This document shows, in pieces, positions 20,701-30,521 of a stretch of DNA of 64,000 bases. Position 1 is the first letter of the stretch. Each line of letters starts with the position of its first letter. The stretch is from an uncultured Rhodocyclaceae bacterium. Lineage in GTDB: Bacteria > Pseudomonadota > Gammaproteobacteria > Burkholderiales > Rhodocyclaceae. The notes beneath the pieces were generated by a model. That model did no database searches, was not told the origin of the DNA, and saw only the letters and a list, made by a program, of their open reading frames with translations. The position numbers were made by a program, and so were the translations under genes. The stretch is from positions 1-64,000 of the forward strand of contig CAJQTY010000004.1 of assembly GCA_907163075.1 (NCBI GenBank), written 5' to 3'.

Positions 20701-22758
20701 ATGGGTCAGAATACCACCGTCAATCTTCGCGCTGTCGCCCTCGTGGGTCATGGAGCGGCCGGAAAAACGACGCTCGCGGAAACTTTGCTCGCCGCCGCCG
20801 GCGCAATCGCCAGCCGGGGATCGGTCGAAAAGGGAAACACCGTCTGCGATTTTGATCCGCAGGAAAAGGAACTCGGGCACTCGCTCAATTCCGCGATGGC
20901 CAGTTTCAACTGGCTGGATGCCCAGATACACATGATTGACACCCCCGGATACCCCGACTTCGCTGGACAGGCCATTGGCGCGCTGGCCGCAGTTGACACC
21001 GCACTGATCGTCGTCAATGCGCAGACCGGCATTGAGCTATCGACCGAACGCATGATGAAGTTCGCCGGAGCACGCAATCTGTGCCGCATGCTGGTCATCA
21101 ACAAGATCGATGCCGACAATGTCGACCTGCCGAAACTGGTCGGCGAAATCCGCGAGCGCTTCGGCCGTGAGTGCATGCTTCTCGATCTGCCAGCCCGTCA
21201 AGGCCAGGAAGTGGTCGAACTGCTCGGTCACGACAGCGGCGAAAGCGACTTTGAATCGGTCGCCACAGCCCACCGTGCCCTGATCGACCAGATCGTCGAG
21301 GAAGACGAAGACCTCCTGGCGCGTTATCTCGAAGAAGGTGCGGACCCCAGCCCGGAGGAACTGCATGCGCCATTTGAAAAGGCGCTGCGCGCCGGTCACC
21401 TGATCCCGATCCTCTTTGTTTCAGCAAAAACCGGCGCCGGCATTCCGCAGTTGCTCGATGCCCTGGCCAAACTGGCGCCCAATCCAACCGAAGGCAACCC
21501 CCCTCCTTTCTACAAGGGCAAGCCGGGCGACACGGACAGCGAGCCGTTTTACGCGGAACCCGACGCGAGCAAGCACGTACTTGCACACGTTTTCAAGGTT
21601 GTCAGCGACCCGTTCATTGGCAAACTCGGTGCTTTCCGCGTACACCAGGGCACAATAAAAAAAGACACCCAGCTTCTCGTCGGTGATGCCAAGCGCCCAT
21701 TCAAGGTTGGCCACCTTTACCGTCTGCAGGGCAAGGAGTACGTCGAAGTCGATAGTCTGATACCCGGTGACATCGGCGCCATTGCAAAGGTCGATGAAAT
21801 CGAATTCGACTGCGTCTTGCATGATTCGCATGCCGAAGACCACATTCATCTGAAGCCCCTCGAATTCCCGCAACCCATGCAGGGCCTGGCCGTCGAGACC
21901 AAGCGCAAGGCCGACGAACAGCGGCTCTTCGATGTGCTGCACAAGCTTGAGATCGAAGACCCCTGTTTCAAGGTCGAGCGCCATCCCACGACCAATGAAA
22001 CCGTCATCCGGGGACTCGGTGAAATGCATCTGCGCGCCAAGCTGGCACGCATGGCACAGCAATACAAGATCGAACTTGAAACCCGTCCGCCGCAAATCGC
22101 TTACCGCGAGACGATTACCAGCAAGGCCGAAGGCCACTGCCGGCACAAGAAGCAGAGCGGCGGCGCCGGCCAGTTTGGCGAGGTCATGCTGCGCGTCGAA
22201 CCCCAGGAGCGTGGCGCTGGTTTTGAGTTTGTCGATATCGTGAAAGGTGGCACGATCCCCGGCGTCTTCATGGCTGCCGTTGAAAAAGGCGTGCGTCAGG
22301 CACTGGAAGACGGCGTGGTCGGCGGCTTCCCGGTGCACGACCTGCGTGTAATCGTCCATGACGGCAAATCGCACTCTGTCGACAGCAAGGATATCGCGTT
22401 TTTTTCGGCCGGCCGGAAAGCCACTATTGACGCAATTCGCGCAGCATCTCCGATCATTCTGGAGCCGGTTGTCGACATCGAAATCCTGGCTCCGGACGCC
22501 GCTGTCGGCGATCTCACCGGAGACCTCTCTAGCAAACGTGGCCAGGTCACCGGCACGCAACCGCGCGGTGTCGGCAGCATGTCGATCGGCGGCAAGGTTC
22601 CGCTCGCCGAGCTTGATGACTATCAGGGTCGACTCAAATCGCTTACCGGAGGACAGGGCTCCTACAGCATCTCGTTCTCGCACTATGCGCCCGTTCCGGC
22701 AAGCACCCAGCAGCAACTGGCTTCGCAACACAAGGCCGTCGGGCTCGAGGACGATTGA
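20701..22758 (+). CDS. Elongation factor G-like translational GTPase (EF-G paralogue)
   Basis: A 685-residue five-domain EF-G-like GTPase. G1 is GHGAAGKT (residues 16-23), G3 DTPGYPDF, G4 NKID and G5 SAK; the C-terminal domain IV/V region (SKAEGHCRHKKQSGGAGQFG) is present. The switch I/G2 stretch reads EKELGHSLNSA and lacks the usual RERGIT threonine segment, as in the divergent EF-G-2 group, so canonical translocase activity is doubtful. The ATG at 20701 has GGGAGA just upstream; an in-frame TTG four codons earlier is less likely. It stands alone, far from str operon genes, which also argues for a paralogue. Function in such paralogues is poorly known. Confidence 0.88.
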   Translation: MGQNTTVNLRAVALVGHGAAGKTTLAETLLAAAGAIASRGSVEKGNTVCDFDPQEKELGHSLNSAMASFNWLDAQIHMIDTPGYPDFAGQAIGALAAVDTALIVVNAQTGIELSTERMMKFAGARNLCRMLVINKIDADNVDLPKLVGEIRERFGRECMLLDLPARQGQEVVELLGHDSGESDFESVATAHRALIDQIVEEDEDLLARYLEEGADPSPEELHAPFEKALRAGHLIPILFVSAKTGAGIPQLLDALAKLAPNPTEGNPPPFYKGKPGDTDSEPFYAEPDASKHVLAHVFKVVSDPFIGKLGAFRVHQGTIKKDTQLLVGDAKRPFKVGHLYRLQGKEYVEVDSLIPGDIGAIAKVDEIEFDCVLHDSHAEDHIHLKPLEFPQPMQGLAVETKRKADEQRLFDVLHKLEIEDPCFKVERHPTTNETVIRGLGEMHLRAKLARMAQQYKIELETRPPQIAYRETITSKAEGHCRHKKQSGGAGQFGEVMLRVEPQERGAGFEFVDIVKGGTIPGVFMAAVEKGVRQALEDGVVGGFPVHDLRVIVHDGKSHSVDSKDIAFFSAGRKATIDAIRAASPIILEPVVDIEILAPDAAVGDLTGDLSSKRGQVTGTQPRGVGSMSIGGKVPLAELDDYQGRLKSLTGGQGSYSISFSHYAPVPASTQQQLASQHKAVGLEDD

Positions 22759-22791
22759 TCGGAAGCGTGCAAGCTGGTATGGAAACCCGAC

Positions 22792-25260
22792 ATGACCGGC
22801 TTTTTTGACTTACCCGGCTGGGTCTTTCCGCTGGCCCGCCGGGCCTTGTTTTTCTGGGTGCGCACCACAGTATTGCCGGAGCATCCGCGGGAGCTGGCTC
22901 TCGATCCATCGAAACCGGTCTGCTACGTCTTGCAGGACCACCACCTTTCGAATCTGCTGGTGCTCTTCCAGGAATCACAGCTTGCCGGCCTCCCGCCGGC
23001 GGAATCCCCACTCAAGTTGGGCGATCACCGATTCGCGCATTCTGCCTTCTTTCTCAACCGGAAACATTCGCTCAACGCCACGGCGCGCGAACGGTATGCG
23101 CACTCTTCGTTGATGACCGCCCTCCTCCGAGAAGCGATTGCCGACGAAGGACTTGATGCCCAACTCGTTCCCGTCGTCATTCTGTGGGGACGCAGCCCGG
23201 ACAAGCAGGAATCCATACTCAAGGCGCTGTTTTCCGAAACCTGGCGACAACCGGGTCCATTTCGCCGCCTATTGACCATCCTGTTGCATGGCCGCAACGT
23301 TCTGGTGCGTTTCAATGCGCCCATCTCGTTGCGCACGCTGTCCCGTGAAGGACTCGACGAAAACCAAGCCCTGCGCAAGCTGTCTCGCGTCTTGCGCGTG
23401 CACTTTCGCCGTCAGCGGCAGATGGCCATCGGACCGGATCTATCCCACCGCAACACGCAGGTGGAAACCCTGCTCGCCGCGCCTGCCATGCACTCGGCGA
23501 TTGCCGCCGAGGCGGCTACGCACGGCATCCCGTACGATCAAGCGCAACTGCGCGCGCGCCGTTTCGCACTGGAAATCGCCTCGGATTATTCCTACGGCGC
23601 CGTGCGCGCCCTCGAGTTGTTCCTCTCGTGGCTATGGACGCGCCTTTATGACGGCATCGACATCCACAATATTGATGTCGTTACCCGAATCGCTCCCGGC
23701 CACGGCATCGTCTACGTGCCGACGCATCGTAGCCATATTGACTACCTGTTACTGTCATACTGCCTGCATCGGCAGGGCCTGACACCGCCCCATATCGCCG
23801 CGGGCACCAACCTTAACCTGCCGCTCGTCGGTCCGCTACTGCGTCGCAGCGGCGCCTTCTTCCTGCGCCGCAGCTTCAAGGGTGAGCCGCTCTATGCGGC
23901 CGTTTTCCACGAATACCTGCATCTGATGCTGACCCGCGGCTTCCCACTCGAATATTTTATCGAGGGCGGGCGTAGCCGCAACGGACGAACGCTCAACCCA
24001 AGAGCCGGCATCCTGGGCATGACGGTGCGCAGCTTCATCCGCGAACATGCACGGCCGCTCGTATTTATTCCGGTTTATATCGGCTACGAAAAACTTCTCG
24101 AAGGCCGTTCCTATCTTCGGGAAATGTCCGGCAAGCCCAAGAAGAAAGAGTCTTTGTGGGCCATTTTGAAGAACGCGCGCCAACTCAAGCGAATCTTCGG
24201 CAAGGTGCATCTTAACTTCGGAGAGCCTCTGGTATTGGCCGACTTCCTTGACACGCATCACCCGAACTGGAGCAATGAAACGCTTGACGCCAGCGGCGAC
24301 TGGTCGCGCGAAGCGACACACGGCGCCGCCATCGAACTTGCCAAGCGACTGAATGAAGCAGCGGTGATCAATCCGATCAATCTGGTCGCCCTGGCCCTAT
24401 TGTCTACTCCCAGGCATACGGCGGACGAACAGGTGCTGGATCGCCTTCTGTCGCATTACCAGGCGCTTGTCGCCGAGGCCCCATATTCTTCGGCGACTAT
24501 TCCGTGTGCGCTGGATTCCAGGCAGATCGTGGCCTACGCCGAACGACTCGGGATCGTCAAGCGCATCCCGCATCCTTTCGGCGATCTGATCGGCGTACCC
24601 GAAGGCGAGGCCCCTCTGCTCGCCTATTTTCGCAACAATGTGCTGCACATCTTTGCCTTGCCGGCGCTGATCGCGTGCCTTCTGAGCCATAACCGGCACC
24701 TCGGAACCCAGCGCGTAACTGAAGCCGTTGCAGGGATATACGGCCTGATGGCGACGGAACTCTTCCTGCGCTGGTCACCCGAGGAACTTCCCGCCACGAC
24801 GGAAGCCATCGTCGACGTTTTTCTCAAACGCCACCTGTTGCTGCGCAATGAGGCAGGACGAATGTCAGCGCCCGAACCAAACAGCCAGGAATTCGCCGAA
24901 CTGCAGCTGATCGGCGAAACTTTGCGCCCAGTACTCGAACGCCACTTCCTCACGCTGGCCTTGCTCCACCATTGCGGATCTGGCTCAAGGACGCGCCTCA
25001 CGCTGGAAAACGATTGCCACCTTCTAGCCCAGCGACTGGCACTGCTTTACGAATTCAACGCGCCGGAATACACCGAGAAGACAACATTTTCTGCGCTCAT
25101 CAGCCAGCTTGTCGATGCTGGCCTTCTACGCGAGGATGAAACAGGGCGACTGCATTTTGACCAGCGCATCACCACGCCGCTGGCTCACGCCGAGCTGGTG
25201 CTTCCGGCAGAAGCCAGGCAGGCGATACGGCGCATGACCCGCGCCGCGCTGGTCGCCTAG
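22792..25260 (+). CDS. plsB: Glycerol-3-phosphate 1-O-acyltransferase
   Basis: Inner-membrane enzyme that puts the first acyl chain on glycerol 3-phosphate in phospholipid synthesis. The 822-residue length is typical of PlsB. The acyltransferase block is clear: the HX4D motif HRSHID at residues 312-317, then GAFFLRR, FIEGGRSRNGR and the FIPVYIGYEKLLEG block. The N-terminal third and the long C-terminal region are PlsB-specific and absent from PlsC. The gene begins 33 bases after the EF-G-like gene on the same strand; no strong ribosome binding site is visible. Confidence 0.94.
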   Translation: MTGFFDLPGWVFPLARRALFFWVRTTVLPEHPRELALDPSKPVCYVLQDHHLSNLLVLFQESQLAGLPPAESPLKLGDHRFAHSAFFLNRKHSLNATARERYAHSSLMTALLREAIADEGLDAQLVPVVILWGRSPDKQESILKALFSETWRQPGPFRRLLTILLHGRNVLVRFNAPISLRTLSREGLDENQALRKLSRVLRVHFRRQRQMAIGPDLSHRNTQVETLLAAPAMHSAIAAEAATHGIPYDQAQLRARRFALEIASDYSYGAVRALELFLSWLWTRLYDGIDIHNIDVVTRIAPGHGIVYVPTHRSHIDYLLLSYCLHRQGLTPPHIAAGTNLNLPLVGPLLRRSGAFFLRRSFKGEPLYAAVFHEYLHLMLTRGFPLEYFIEGGRSRNGRTLNPRAGILGMTVRSFIREHARPLVFIPVYIGYEKLLEGRSYLREMSGKPKKKESLWAILKNARQLKRIFGKVHLNFGEPLVLADFLDTHHPNWSNETLDASGDWSREATHGAAIELAKRLNEAAVINPINLVALALLSTPRHTADEQVLDRLLSHYQALVAEAPYSSATIPCALDSRQIVAYAERLGIVKRIPHPFGDLIGVPEGEAPLLAYFRNNVLHIFALPALIACLLSHNRHLGTQRVTEAVAGIYGLMATELFLRWSPEELPATTEAIVDVFLKRHLLLRNEAGRMSAPEPNSQEFAELQLIGETLRPVLERHFLTLALLHHCGSGSRTRLTLENDCHLLAQRLALLYEFNAPEYTEKTTFSALISQLVDAGLLREDETGRLHFDQRITTPLAHAELVLPAEARQAIRRMTRAALVA

Positions 25261-25277
25261 CCTATTGACTTTCAGTG

Positions 25278-26036
25278 CTACCCTGGCGACACGCGATCAG
25301 CATCGGTAGCCGCAGCTGGACCACGCCGCGCCGCCGCCTGTTCCAGACGTTCCTTCTCGGCCAGCACCTTGGTCGCGTAACCGCCTTCGGAGTCCGAGGA
25401 ACCGGCATACTGCTGAAGACCGGGAACAAGCCCGCCACGACGCTTGATCGCCTCATCGAGAACATGAACGCCAACCCGGATGTTGATTACCGGGTCGAGC
25501 AACGGCTTGGCTCCCGCACCCGCCGGAACCTTGTCCTTGTGGAATCGCGGAATAACCTGCATCAAGCCCTGTGCACCCATGGTGCTTTCGGCAAACGGAT
25601 TAAACCTTGATTCAATGCCAATGATGGCCACGATGAGTAAGGGATCAATACGCCGCTCCTTGCCGATCAGTTGAGCCATTTCAAAAACCGGCACCAAGGC
25701 CTCGGCAGAAACCTTATAGCGCCGTTTTACATACTCCAGCGCACCTTTCATGCGTGGCGACAGCGCTGCCGTGACCGGAGCGGCTTTGGGCGCAGGGGCA
25801 GGAACAGGGGTCGTCTCTTGTATGACATCCGTAGATACGTCAGGAATTTCCTGCAAAGTGGAAGAATCGGAAAATGCGGGCTTGAATAACTCCAATGGCT
25901 GCGCATCCTTGGCGAAAACATTGATGAATCCGAGAAAAAGCAAAAGGCCGGCAATCATCAATCCATGTTGAACAAGGTTCAAGGCGGCATCGGTACTGCG
26001 TGCCATCGTATGTTTGAGCGTAAATGTTGAAGACAT
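25278..26036 (-). CDS. Membrane-anchored lytic transglycosylase (SLT domain)
   Basis: A 252-residue putative murein transglycosylase. One N-terminal membrane segment (about residues 22-42, LMIAGLLLFLGFINVFA) is followed by a Pro/Ala-rich linker and then the lysozyme-like SLT domain with the catalytic Glu in GIESRFNPFAES and the following GAQGLMQVIPRF. The start at 26036 is set by AAGGAGAG 6 bases upstream; an upstream extension lacks this. It is convergent with plsB, 17 bases apart, with no obvious terminator between. Likely role is local peptidoglycan cleavage in the periplasm. Confidence 0.87.
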   Translation of the reverse strand: MSSTFTLKHTMARSTDAALNLVQHGLMIAGLLLFLGFINVFAKDAQPLELFKPAFSDSSTLQEIPDVSTDVIQETTPVPAPAPKAAPVTAALSPRMKGALEYVKRRYKVSAEALVPVFEMAQLIGKERRIDPLLIVAIIGIESRFNPFAESTMGAQGLMQVIPRFHKDKVPAGAGAKPLLDPVINIRVGVHVLDEAIKRRGGLVPGLQQYAGSSDSEGGYATKVLAEKERLEQAAARRGPAAATDADRVSPG

Positions 26037-26587
26037 GCTCTCTCCTTCACAGTTGTCATCGCACGACAAAACAGACGCCGAGCGACAAACGGTTTTAGGC
26101 GGGTGCAAAGCCCAAGAAGCGGTTAAATGAACCGCAGGGCGGATAATTCTAGAAGAATGGTTACCCTGCATGAGGCCAGCAGGATAGATTAAAGTTCCAC
26201 ACCGCACATGCGTTACGCATAAGGTTGCAGTGCAACAACAATCGAAGTGTATTGATTAAATTGAGTATTGTCAACCCACAGGTCCATGGATGCATAATGT
26301 GGCCAATGGCTGTTGCACAAAATCGGCTGTAGCCCAGGCAAACAGGGCCTTGCCGCGATTGACTCGGCAAGCGCGAAATTGACGCGGCTCACGATAAAAA
26401 AATGGGGGCGATGCAATCCCGACCGCGTCGCGATCGGGTGCGATGATGAATCGCACCGAACTGGCTGAATTCACTATTCCATACCGAAGTACTCGATATT
26501 CCTGATTGCCGTGCACTCCTGGAATCCAACGCGCTGCCACCGTCTGACGCGTTAAAATGAACTTCACTGACCTTAACGGCCATCGCG
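26037..26587. other. Intergenic region, possible insertion-sequence relic
   Basis: Some 550 bases without a credible gene. On the minus strand a short in-frame stretch around 26280-26400 reads KALFAWATADFVQQPL and is followed by GTGCAACAGCCATTG, resembling the 3' end and terminal repeat region of IS5/IS1182-type elements. No transposase body accompanies it, so this is only a possible remnant. Confidence 0.3.
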
Positions 26588-27679
26588 ATGCCTTTACCCA
26601 ACTCGACCGAAGGTGCGACTCCCGGCAGGGCGCAAGCGCCGCCAACCCTGCTGCCGCGCTATCTGGCGCTGGCTTACACCGCTTTGATCGTCTATGCCAG
26701 CCTGCACCCCTTCTCCGACTGGCGCGACCCCGGCTTGTCGCCGTTTTCTTTTCTCGACGCTGCCTGGCCCCGTTACTGGACCGTGTTCGATCTGACCACC
26801 AACGTGCTCGCCTATTTGCCCCTAGGTTTCTTGCTCACGCTGGCGTTGCGGCACTTGCCTGGCCGCTGGACTCCGGCATTCGCGGGATGGTTGTTTGGCG
26901 CGCTGATCAGCTTCTGTCTTGAATCCCTGCAAACATGGCTGCCGTCACGCGTTCCGTCCAATCTTGATCTCGCTTCCAATTCCATCGGCGCGGGCATCGG
27001 TGTTCTCTTCGCCATCTGGCATGGTGGGCGCTTCTTCAGCCAGGTAGCGCTGATGCAGCAACGGCTGCTGGCGCCCATCCCGCACTCGGAACCCGGCCTG
27101 GTCCTGATCGCGCTGTGGTTGCTGACCCAACTCTCTCCGGAAACGATCCTCTTCGGTGCCGGCGACCTGCGCCACCTTCTCGAAATAACACCAGCCCTGC
27201 CCTATGCAGCTCCCTCGTTTTTTGCCATTGAAACGGGCATCATCATCTGCAACACGGTTGCCATCGGCCTGATCACGCGGACCCTTCTTGCCGACCACAA
27301 CTCGTCCTACTTGGCGCTGGCCGCTTTCTTCCTGCTCGCGCTGTCGATTCGCACACTGTCGGCGGCCATACTTGTTGACCCGTCGCATGCCTTTGTGTGG
27401 CTGACTCCCGGTGCCGGCCTTGGCATGATGATCGGCAGCGCGATGCTCCTGCTCATGCTTCTGCTCCCTGTCGCATGGCGCATTTCCCTGGCTGGCCTGG
27501 CACTAATGGCCGGCACCGTGCTCGTTAACCTTACCCCGCCCAATCCTTATTCTGCCGTCGCATTGGCCACCTGGCGACAAGGACACTTCCTGAATTTCAA
27601 CGGACTTACCCGGCTGACGGCAAGCTTCTGGCCGTTCTTCGCACTCCCTTACCTGACGATAATCGGACGACGGATCTAG
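26588..27679 (+). CDS. VanZ-like family membrane protein
   Basis: A 363-residue membrane protein. The N-terminal half matches VanZ: YASLHPFSDW, then DLTTNVLAYLPLGF, and the signature SLQTWLPSRVPSNLDLASN with a following glycine-rich helix. The C-terminal half adds four or five more hydrophobic segments. VanZ proteins are linked to teicoplanin resistance in enterococci, but in proteobacteria the role is unknown. It heads a run of plus-strand genes (ferredoxin, hydrolase, ABC exporter). No good ribosome binding site is seen at 26588, so the start is less certain. Confidence 0.8.
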   Translation: MPLPNSTEGATPGRAQAPPTLLPRYLALAYTALIVYASLHPFSDWRDPGLSPFSFLDAAWPRYWTVFDLTTNVLAYLPLGFLLTLALRHLPGRWTPAFAGWLFGALISFCLESLQTWLPSRVPSNLDLASNSIGAGIGVLFAIWHGGRFFSQVALMQQRLLAPIPHSEPGLVLIALWLLTQLSPETILFGAGDLRHLLEITPALPYAAPSFFAIETGIIICNTVAIGLITRTLLADHNSSYLALAAFFLLALSIRTLSAAILVDPSHAFVWLTPGAGLGMMIGSAMLLLMLLLPVAWRISLAGLALMAGTVLVNLTPPNPYSAVALATWRQGHFLNFNGLTRLTASFWPFFALPYLTIIGRRI

Positions 27680-27746
27680 CGAGCCATTGAATCAAGCCCC
27701 GAATCAGCGGTCACAGGAGGCACAATCGACAATAAGGTTCTCCCGA

Positions 27747-28055
27747 ATGAGCTACTTCAAACATCACGTATTTTTCTGCTGCAACCAACGCCCCGAAGGC
27801 GAAAGCTGCTGCAACAACCTCGGCGCCACCGACGCTCAAACCTACGCCAAGGATCGCATCGGCCAGCTCAAGCTCAAGGGCCGCGGCAAGGTCCGCATCA
27901 ACAAGGCTGGCTGCATGGATCGCTGCGACGACGGCCCGGTCATCGTCGTCTACCCGGAAGAAGTGTGGTACAGCTACGTGGACAACGAAGACATCGAGGA
28001 GATCATCCAGGAACACCTGGTGCACGGCCGTATTGTCGAACGCCTGAAGATCTGA
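27747..28055 (+). CDS. Thioredoxin-like [2Fe-2S] ferredoxin
   Basis: A 102-residue ferredoxin of the thioredoxin-like [2Fe-2S] type (Azotobacter FdI-like/NuoE-like fold). The four candidate cluster cysteines lie in FFCCNQRPEGESCC near the N-terminus and GCMDRCDDGP about 55 residues later. I take the ATG at 27747 because it directly precedes this fold; an upstream in-frame start adds 20 unrelated residues. It sits 67 bases after the VanZ-like gene and 19 bases before a hydrolase gene. Its redox partner is unknown. Confidence 0.87.
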   Translation: MSYFKHHVFFCCNQRPEGESCCNNLGATDAQTYAKDRIGQLKLKGRGKVRINKAGCMDRCDDGPVIVVYPEEVWYSYVDNEDIEEIIQEHLVHGRIVERLKI

Positions 28056-28074
28056 GCAGAGAGACCATAGACGC

Positions 28075-28713
28075 ATGAAACTGAACGAAGAAAAAATTCA
28101 TTTCGATGGTCCCGCCGGAGCCATCGAAGCAATCGTTGAGAATCCGGGCGCGCCGCGCGGCATCGCGCTGATCTGCCACCCACACCCGCTGTTTGGCGGA
28201 ACCAACACCAACAAGGTGACGCAAACCCTGGCGCGAACCTTCGCGCGTCTGAACTACGTGGCCGTGCGGCCGAACTTTCGCGGGGTCGGCGAAAGTGCCG
28301 GAATTCATGACGATGGGCGCGGCGAATGCGAAGACATGCTCGCCGTTATCGCCGAAGCCAAACGCCGTTTCGGCGACCTGCCCATCGCCCTCGCCGGCTT
28401 CTCGTTTGGCGCTTATGTCCAGACCCGTGTGGCGCAGGCGCTGGCCGAGTCCAATCATCCGGCGCAGCGACTGGTCCTGATCGGCACCGCCGCTGGCCAT
28501 GTCGAGGGCGCACGCCGCTACGCCACCAAGGCCGTCGCCAATGACACCATCGTCATTCATGGCTCGGTGGACGAGACCGTTCCGCTGGCCAATGTCCTGG
28601 CCTGGGCCGAACCGCTGGATCTACCGGTGATTGTCGTTCCCGGAGCCGACCATTTCTTTCATCGTCGCCTGCACGTCATCCGCGATGTCGTCACCCGCGC
28701 ATGGCGGCACTGA
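28075..28713 (+). CDS. Alpha/beta hydrolase
   Basis: A 212-residue alpha/beta hydrolase of the compact CocE/YfhR-like type without a lid. The oxyanion segment [14 protein letters not shown], the nucleophile elbow GFSFGAY (Ser), a late Asp in GSVDETVP and the final His in GADHFFH form a full catalytic triad. It overlaps the following ABC transporter ATPase by 13 bases, so the two are co-translated. The substrate is unknown. Confidence 0.85.
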   Translation: MKLNEEKIHFDGPAGAIEAIVENPGAPRGIALICHPHPLFGGTNTNKVTQTLARTFARLNYVAVRPNFRGVGESAGIHDDGRGECEDMLAVIAEAKRRFGDLPIALAGFSFGAYVQTRVAQALAESNHPAQRLVLIGTAAGHVEGARRYATKAVANDTIVIHGSVDETVPLANVLAWAEPLDLPVIVVPGADHFFHRRLHVIRDVVTRAWRH

Positions 28714-29627
28714 ACCCCGGCGAGGCGCTTAGCGTCACCGGCCTGCGCAAAAGCTACGACGGCAACGAAGTGGTTGCCGGGATCGATTTCAAGGTATCGC
28801 CCGGCACCTGTTTTGGCCTGCTTGGCCCGAATGGCGCCGGCAAGACGACCACCCTGCGCTGTTGCCTCGGGCTGACCACGCCCGACGCGGGCCGCATCAC
28901 CCTTCGCGGCTACGCCATCCCGGAGCAGGCCGAGGCGGCGCGCGAACGCGTCGGCGTGGTGCCGCAGTTTGACAATATCGACCCCGACTTCACGGTCGCC
29001 GAAAACCTGATGGTTTATGGCCGCTACTTTGGCATCAAGGCGGCGACGATCCGTGCCCGCATCCCCGGGCTGCTCGAATTCGCCGGGCTGGGCGGCAAGG
29101 AGAAGGCACGCATCCAGACACTTTCCGGCGGCATGAAACGACGCCTGACGCTGGCTCGCGCGCTGGTCAACGAACCGGATATCATTTTCCTTGATGAACC
29201 GACGACCGGGCTTGATCCGCAAGCCCGCCACCTGATCTGGGAGCGTCTGAAGCAACTCACCGCACGCGGCAAGACACTGATCCTAACCACGCACTTCATG
29301 GACGAGGCCGAGCGTTTGTGCGACCGGCTGGCGGTCCTCGACCATGGCCGCCTGGTAACCGAGGGCGCACCGCGGGAATTGATCGCCGCGCACATCGAAC
29401 CGCAGGTCGTCGAAGTTTTCGGCGATGACGCCGCGGCCTGGGCGCGATCCAGGAATACACTCGGCGAGCGCCTCGAAATCGCCGGCGATACCGCCTTCTT
29501 CTACTGCCGCGATACGACGCCGCTACTAACGGCCCTGGCCGAAGAACCGACACTTCGCTACATGCACCGTGCAGCCAGCCTGGAAGACGTTTTCATCAAA
29601 CTCACCGGGCGCGAACTGAGGGATTGA
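28701..29627 (+). CDS. ABC exporter ATP-binding protein, NodI-like
   Basis: A 308-residue ABC ATPase. Walker A is GPNGAGKTT, the signature is [15 protein letters not shown], Walker [13 protein letters not shown], and the switch His is in [12 protein letters not shown]. Length and the C-terminal extension with [16 protein letters not shown] match the NodI/daunorubicin-resistance exporter family. Together with the permease it should export a lipid, polysaccharide or small hydrophobic compound. NodI in rhizobia exports Nod factors, but non-nodulating betaproteobacteria carry the same pair with unknown cargo. Confidence 0.9.
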   Translation: MAALNPGEALSVTGLRKSYDGNEVVAGIDFKVSPGTCFGLLGPNGAGKTTTLRCCLGLTTPDAGRITLRGYAIPEQAEAARERVGVVPQFDNIDPDFTVAENLMVYGRYFGIKAATIRARIPGLLEFAGLGGKEKARIQTLSGGMKRRLTLARALVNEPDIIFLDEPTTGLDPQARHLIWERLKQLTARGKTLILTTHFMDEAERLCDRLAVLDHGRLVTEGAPRELIAAHIEPQVVEVFGDDAAAWARSRNTLGERLEIAGDTAFFYCRDTTPLLTALAEEPTLRYMHRAASLEDVFIKLTGRELRD

Positions 29628-29629
29628 GC

Positions 29630-30427
29630 ATGGGAAAACACCGAATCTTCGCCCTCCCCCGCCCCGGCCTGCGCTGGCTGCCCGTGTGGCAGCGCAATTT
29701 CCTCGTTTGGCGCAAGCTGGCCATTCCCTCGGTACTCGGCAATCTCGCCGACCCGCTGATCTACATGCTCGGACTCGGCTACGGGCTAGGTGGCCTGCTG
29801 CCGCAGGTGAGCGGCATCAGTTACGTGAGTTTCCTGGCCGCCGGCACGATCGTCTCCAGCACCATGAATGCCGCTACCTTCGAAGCGCTCTACTCCGCCT
29901 TTTCGCGCATGCACGTGCAAAAAACCTGGGAGGCCATCCTCAACACACCGCTTTCGCTCGACCACGTATTGACCGGCGAGTTGGTCTGGGCGGCGAGCAA
30001 AAGCCTGCTTTCCGGACTGGCTATTCTGGTTGTCGTCGCCGCGCTTGGGCTGACCACCTCACTGCTGGCACTGTGGGTGATTCCGGTCATTTTCCTCACC
30101 GGCCTGGCCTTTGCCGCCATGGGGCTGATCGTCTGCGCGCTGGCGCCATCCTACGACTTCTTCATGTACTACTTCACCCTCTTCATCACGCCGATGCTGC
30201 TCGTGTCCGGCGTATTTTTCCCCGCCGACCAGTTCGACCAGTTGCCCGCCGCGGTGCAAGCGATCGCCGCCGGGCTGCCGCTGGCGCACGCCGTGCTGCT
30301 CGCCCGCCCGCTCCTGCTTGGCGAGGTCCCGGCAAACGCCAGCGTGCACGTGGCCGCACTGCTGACCATCGCCATTCTCGCCTTTATAGCGGCTACTGTG
30401 CTGACACGACGACGATTGCTCAAATAG
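29630..30427 (+). CDS. ABC-2 type exporter permease, NodJ-like
   Basis: A 265-residue inner-membrane protein with six hydrophobic segments and the ABC-2 pattern (LADPLIYMLGLGYGLGG near the N-terminus, TLFITPMLLVSGVFFPADQF in the middle). It is the membrane partner of the preceding ATPase. The ATG at 29630 follows the ATPase stop almost at once; a TTG two codons earlier is also possible. A strong hairpin follows the gene. Confidence 0.88.
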   Translation: MGKHRIFALPRPGLRWLPVWQRNFLVWRKLAIPSVLGNLADPLIYMLGLGYGLGGLLPQVSGISYVSFLAAGTIVSSTMNAATFEALYSAFSRMHVQKTWEAILNTPLSLDHVLTGELVWAASKSLLSGLAILVVVAALGLTTSLLALWVIPVIFLTGLAFAAMGLIVCALAPSYDFFMYYFTLFITPMLLVSGVFFPADQFDQLPAAVQAIAAGLPLAHAVLLARPLLLGEVPANASVHVAALLTIAILAFIAATVLTRRRLLK

Positions 30428-30451
30428 CATTCAATCGTGGAGTGCACATGA

Positions 30452-30478
30452 AAACGGGGCGGTAAAACCGCCCCGTTT
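30452..30478. terminator. Bidirectional hairpin terminator
   Basis: Perfect 11-base arms AAACGGGGCGG (30452-30462) and CCGCCCCGTTT (30468-30478) with a 5-base loop, between the convergent permease and oxidoreductase epsilon genes. The T tract is short. Confidence 0.8.
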
Positions 30479-30521
30479 GCTTGACATCACCGGTCCGAAA
30501 ACCAGGCCGAAAAGTAAAACG

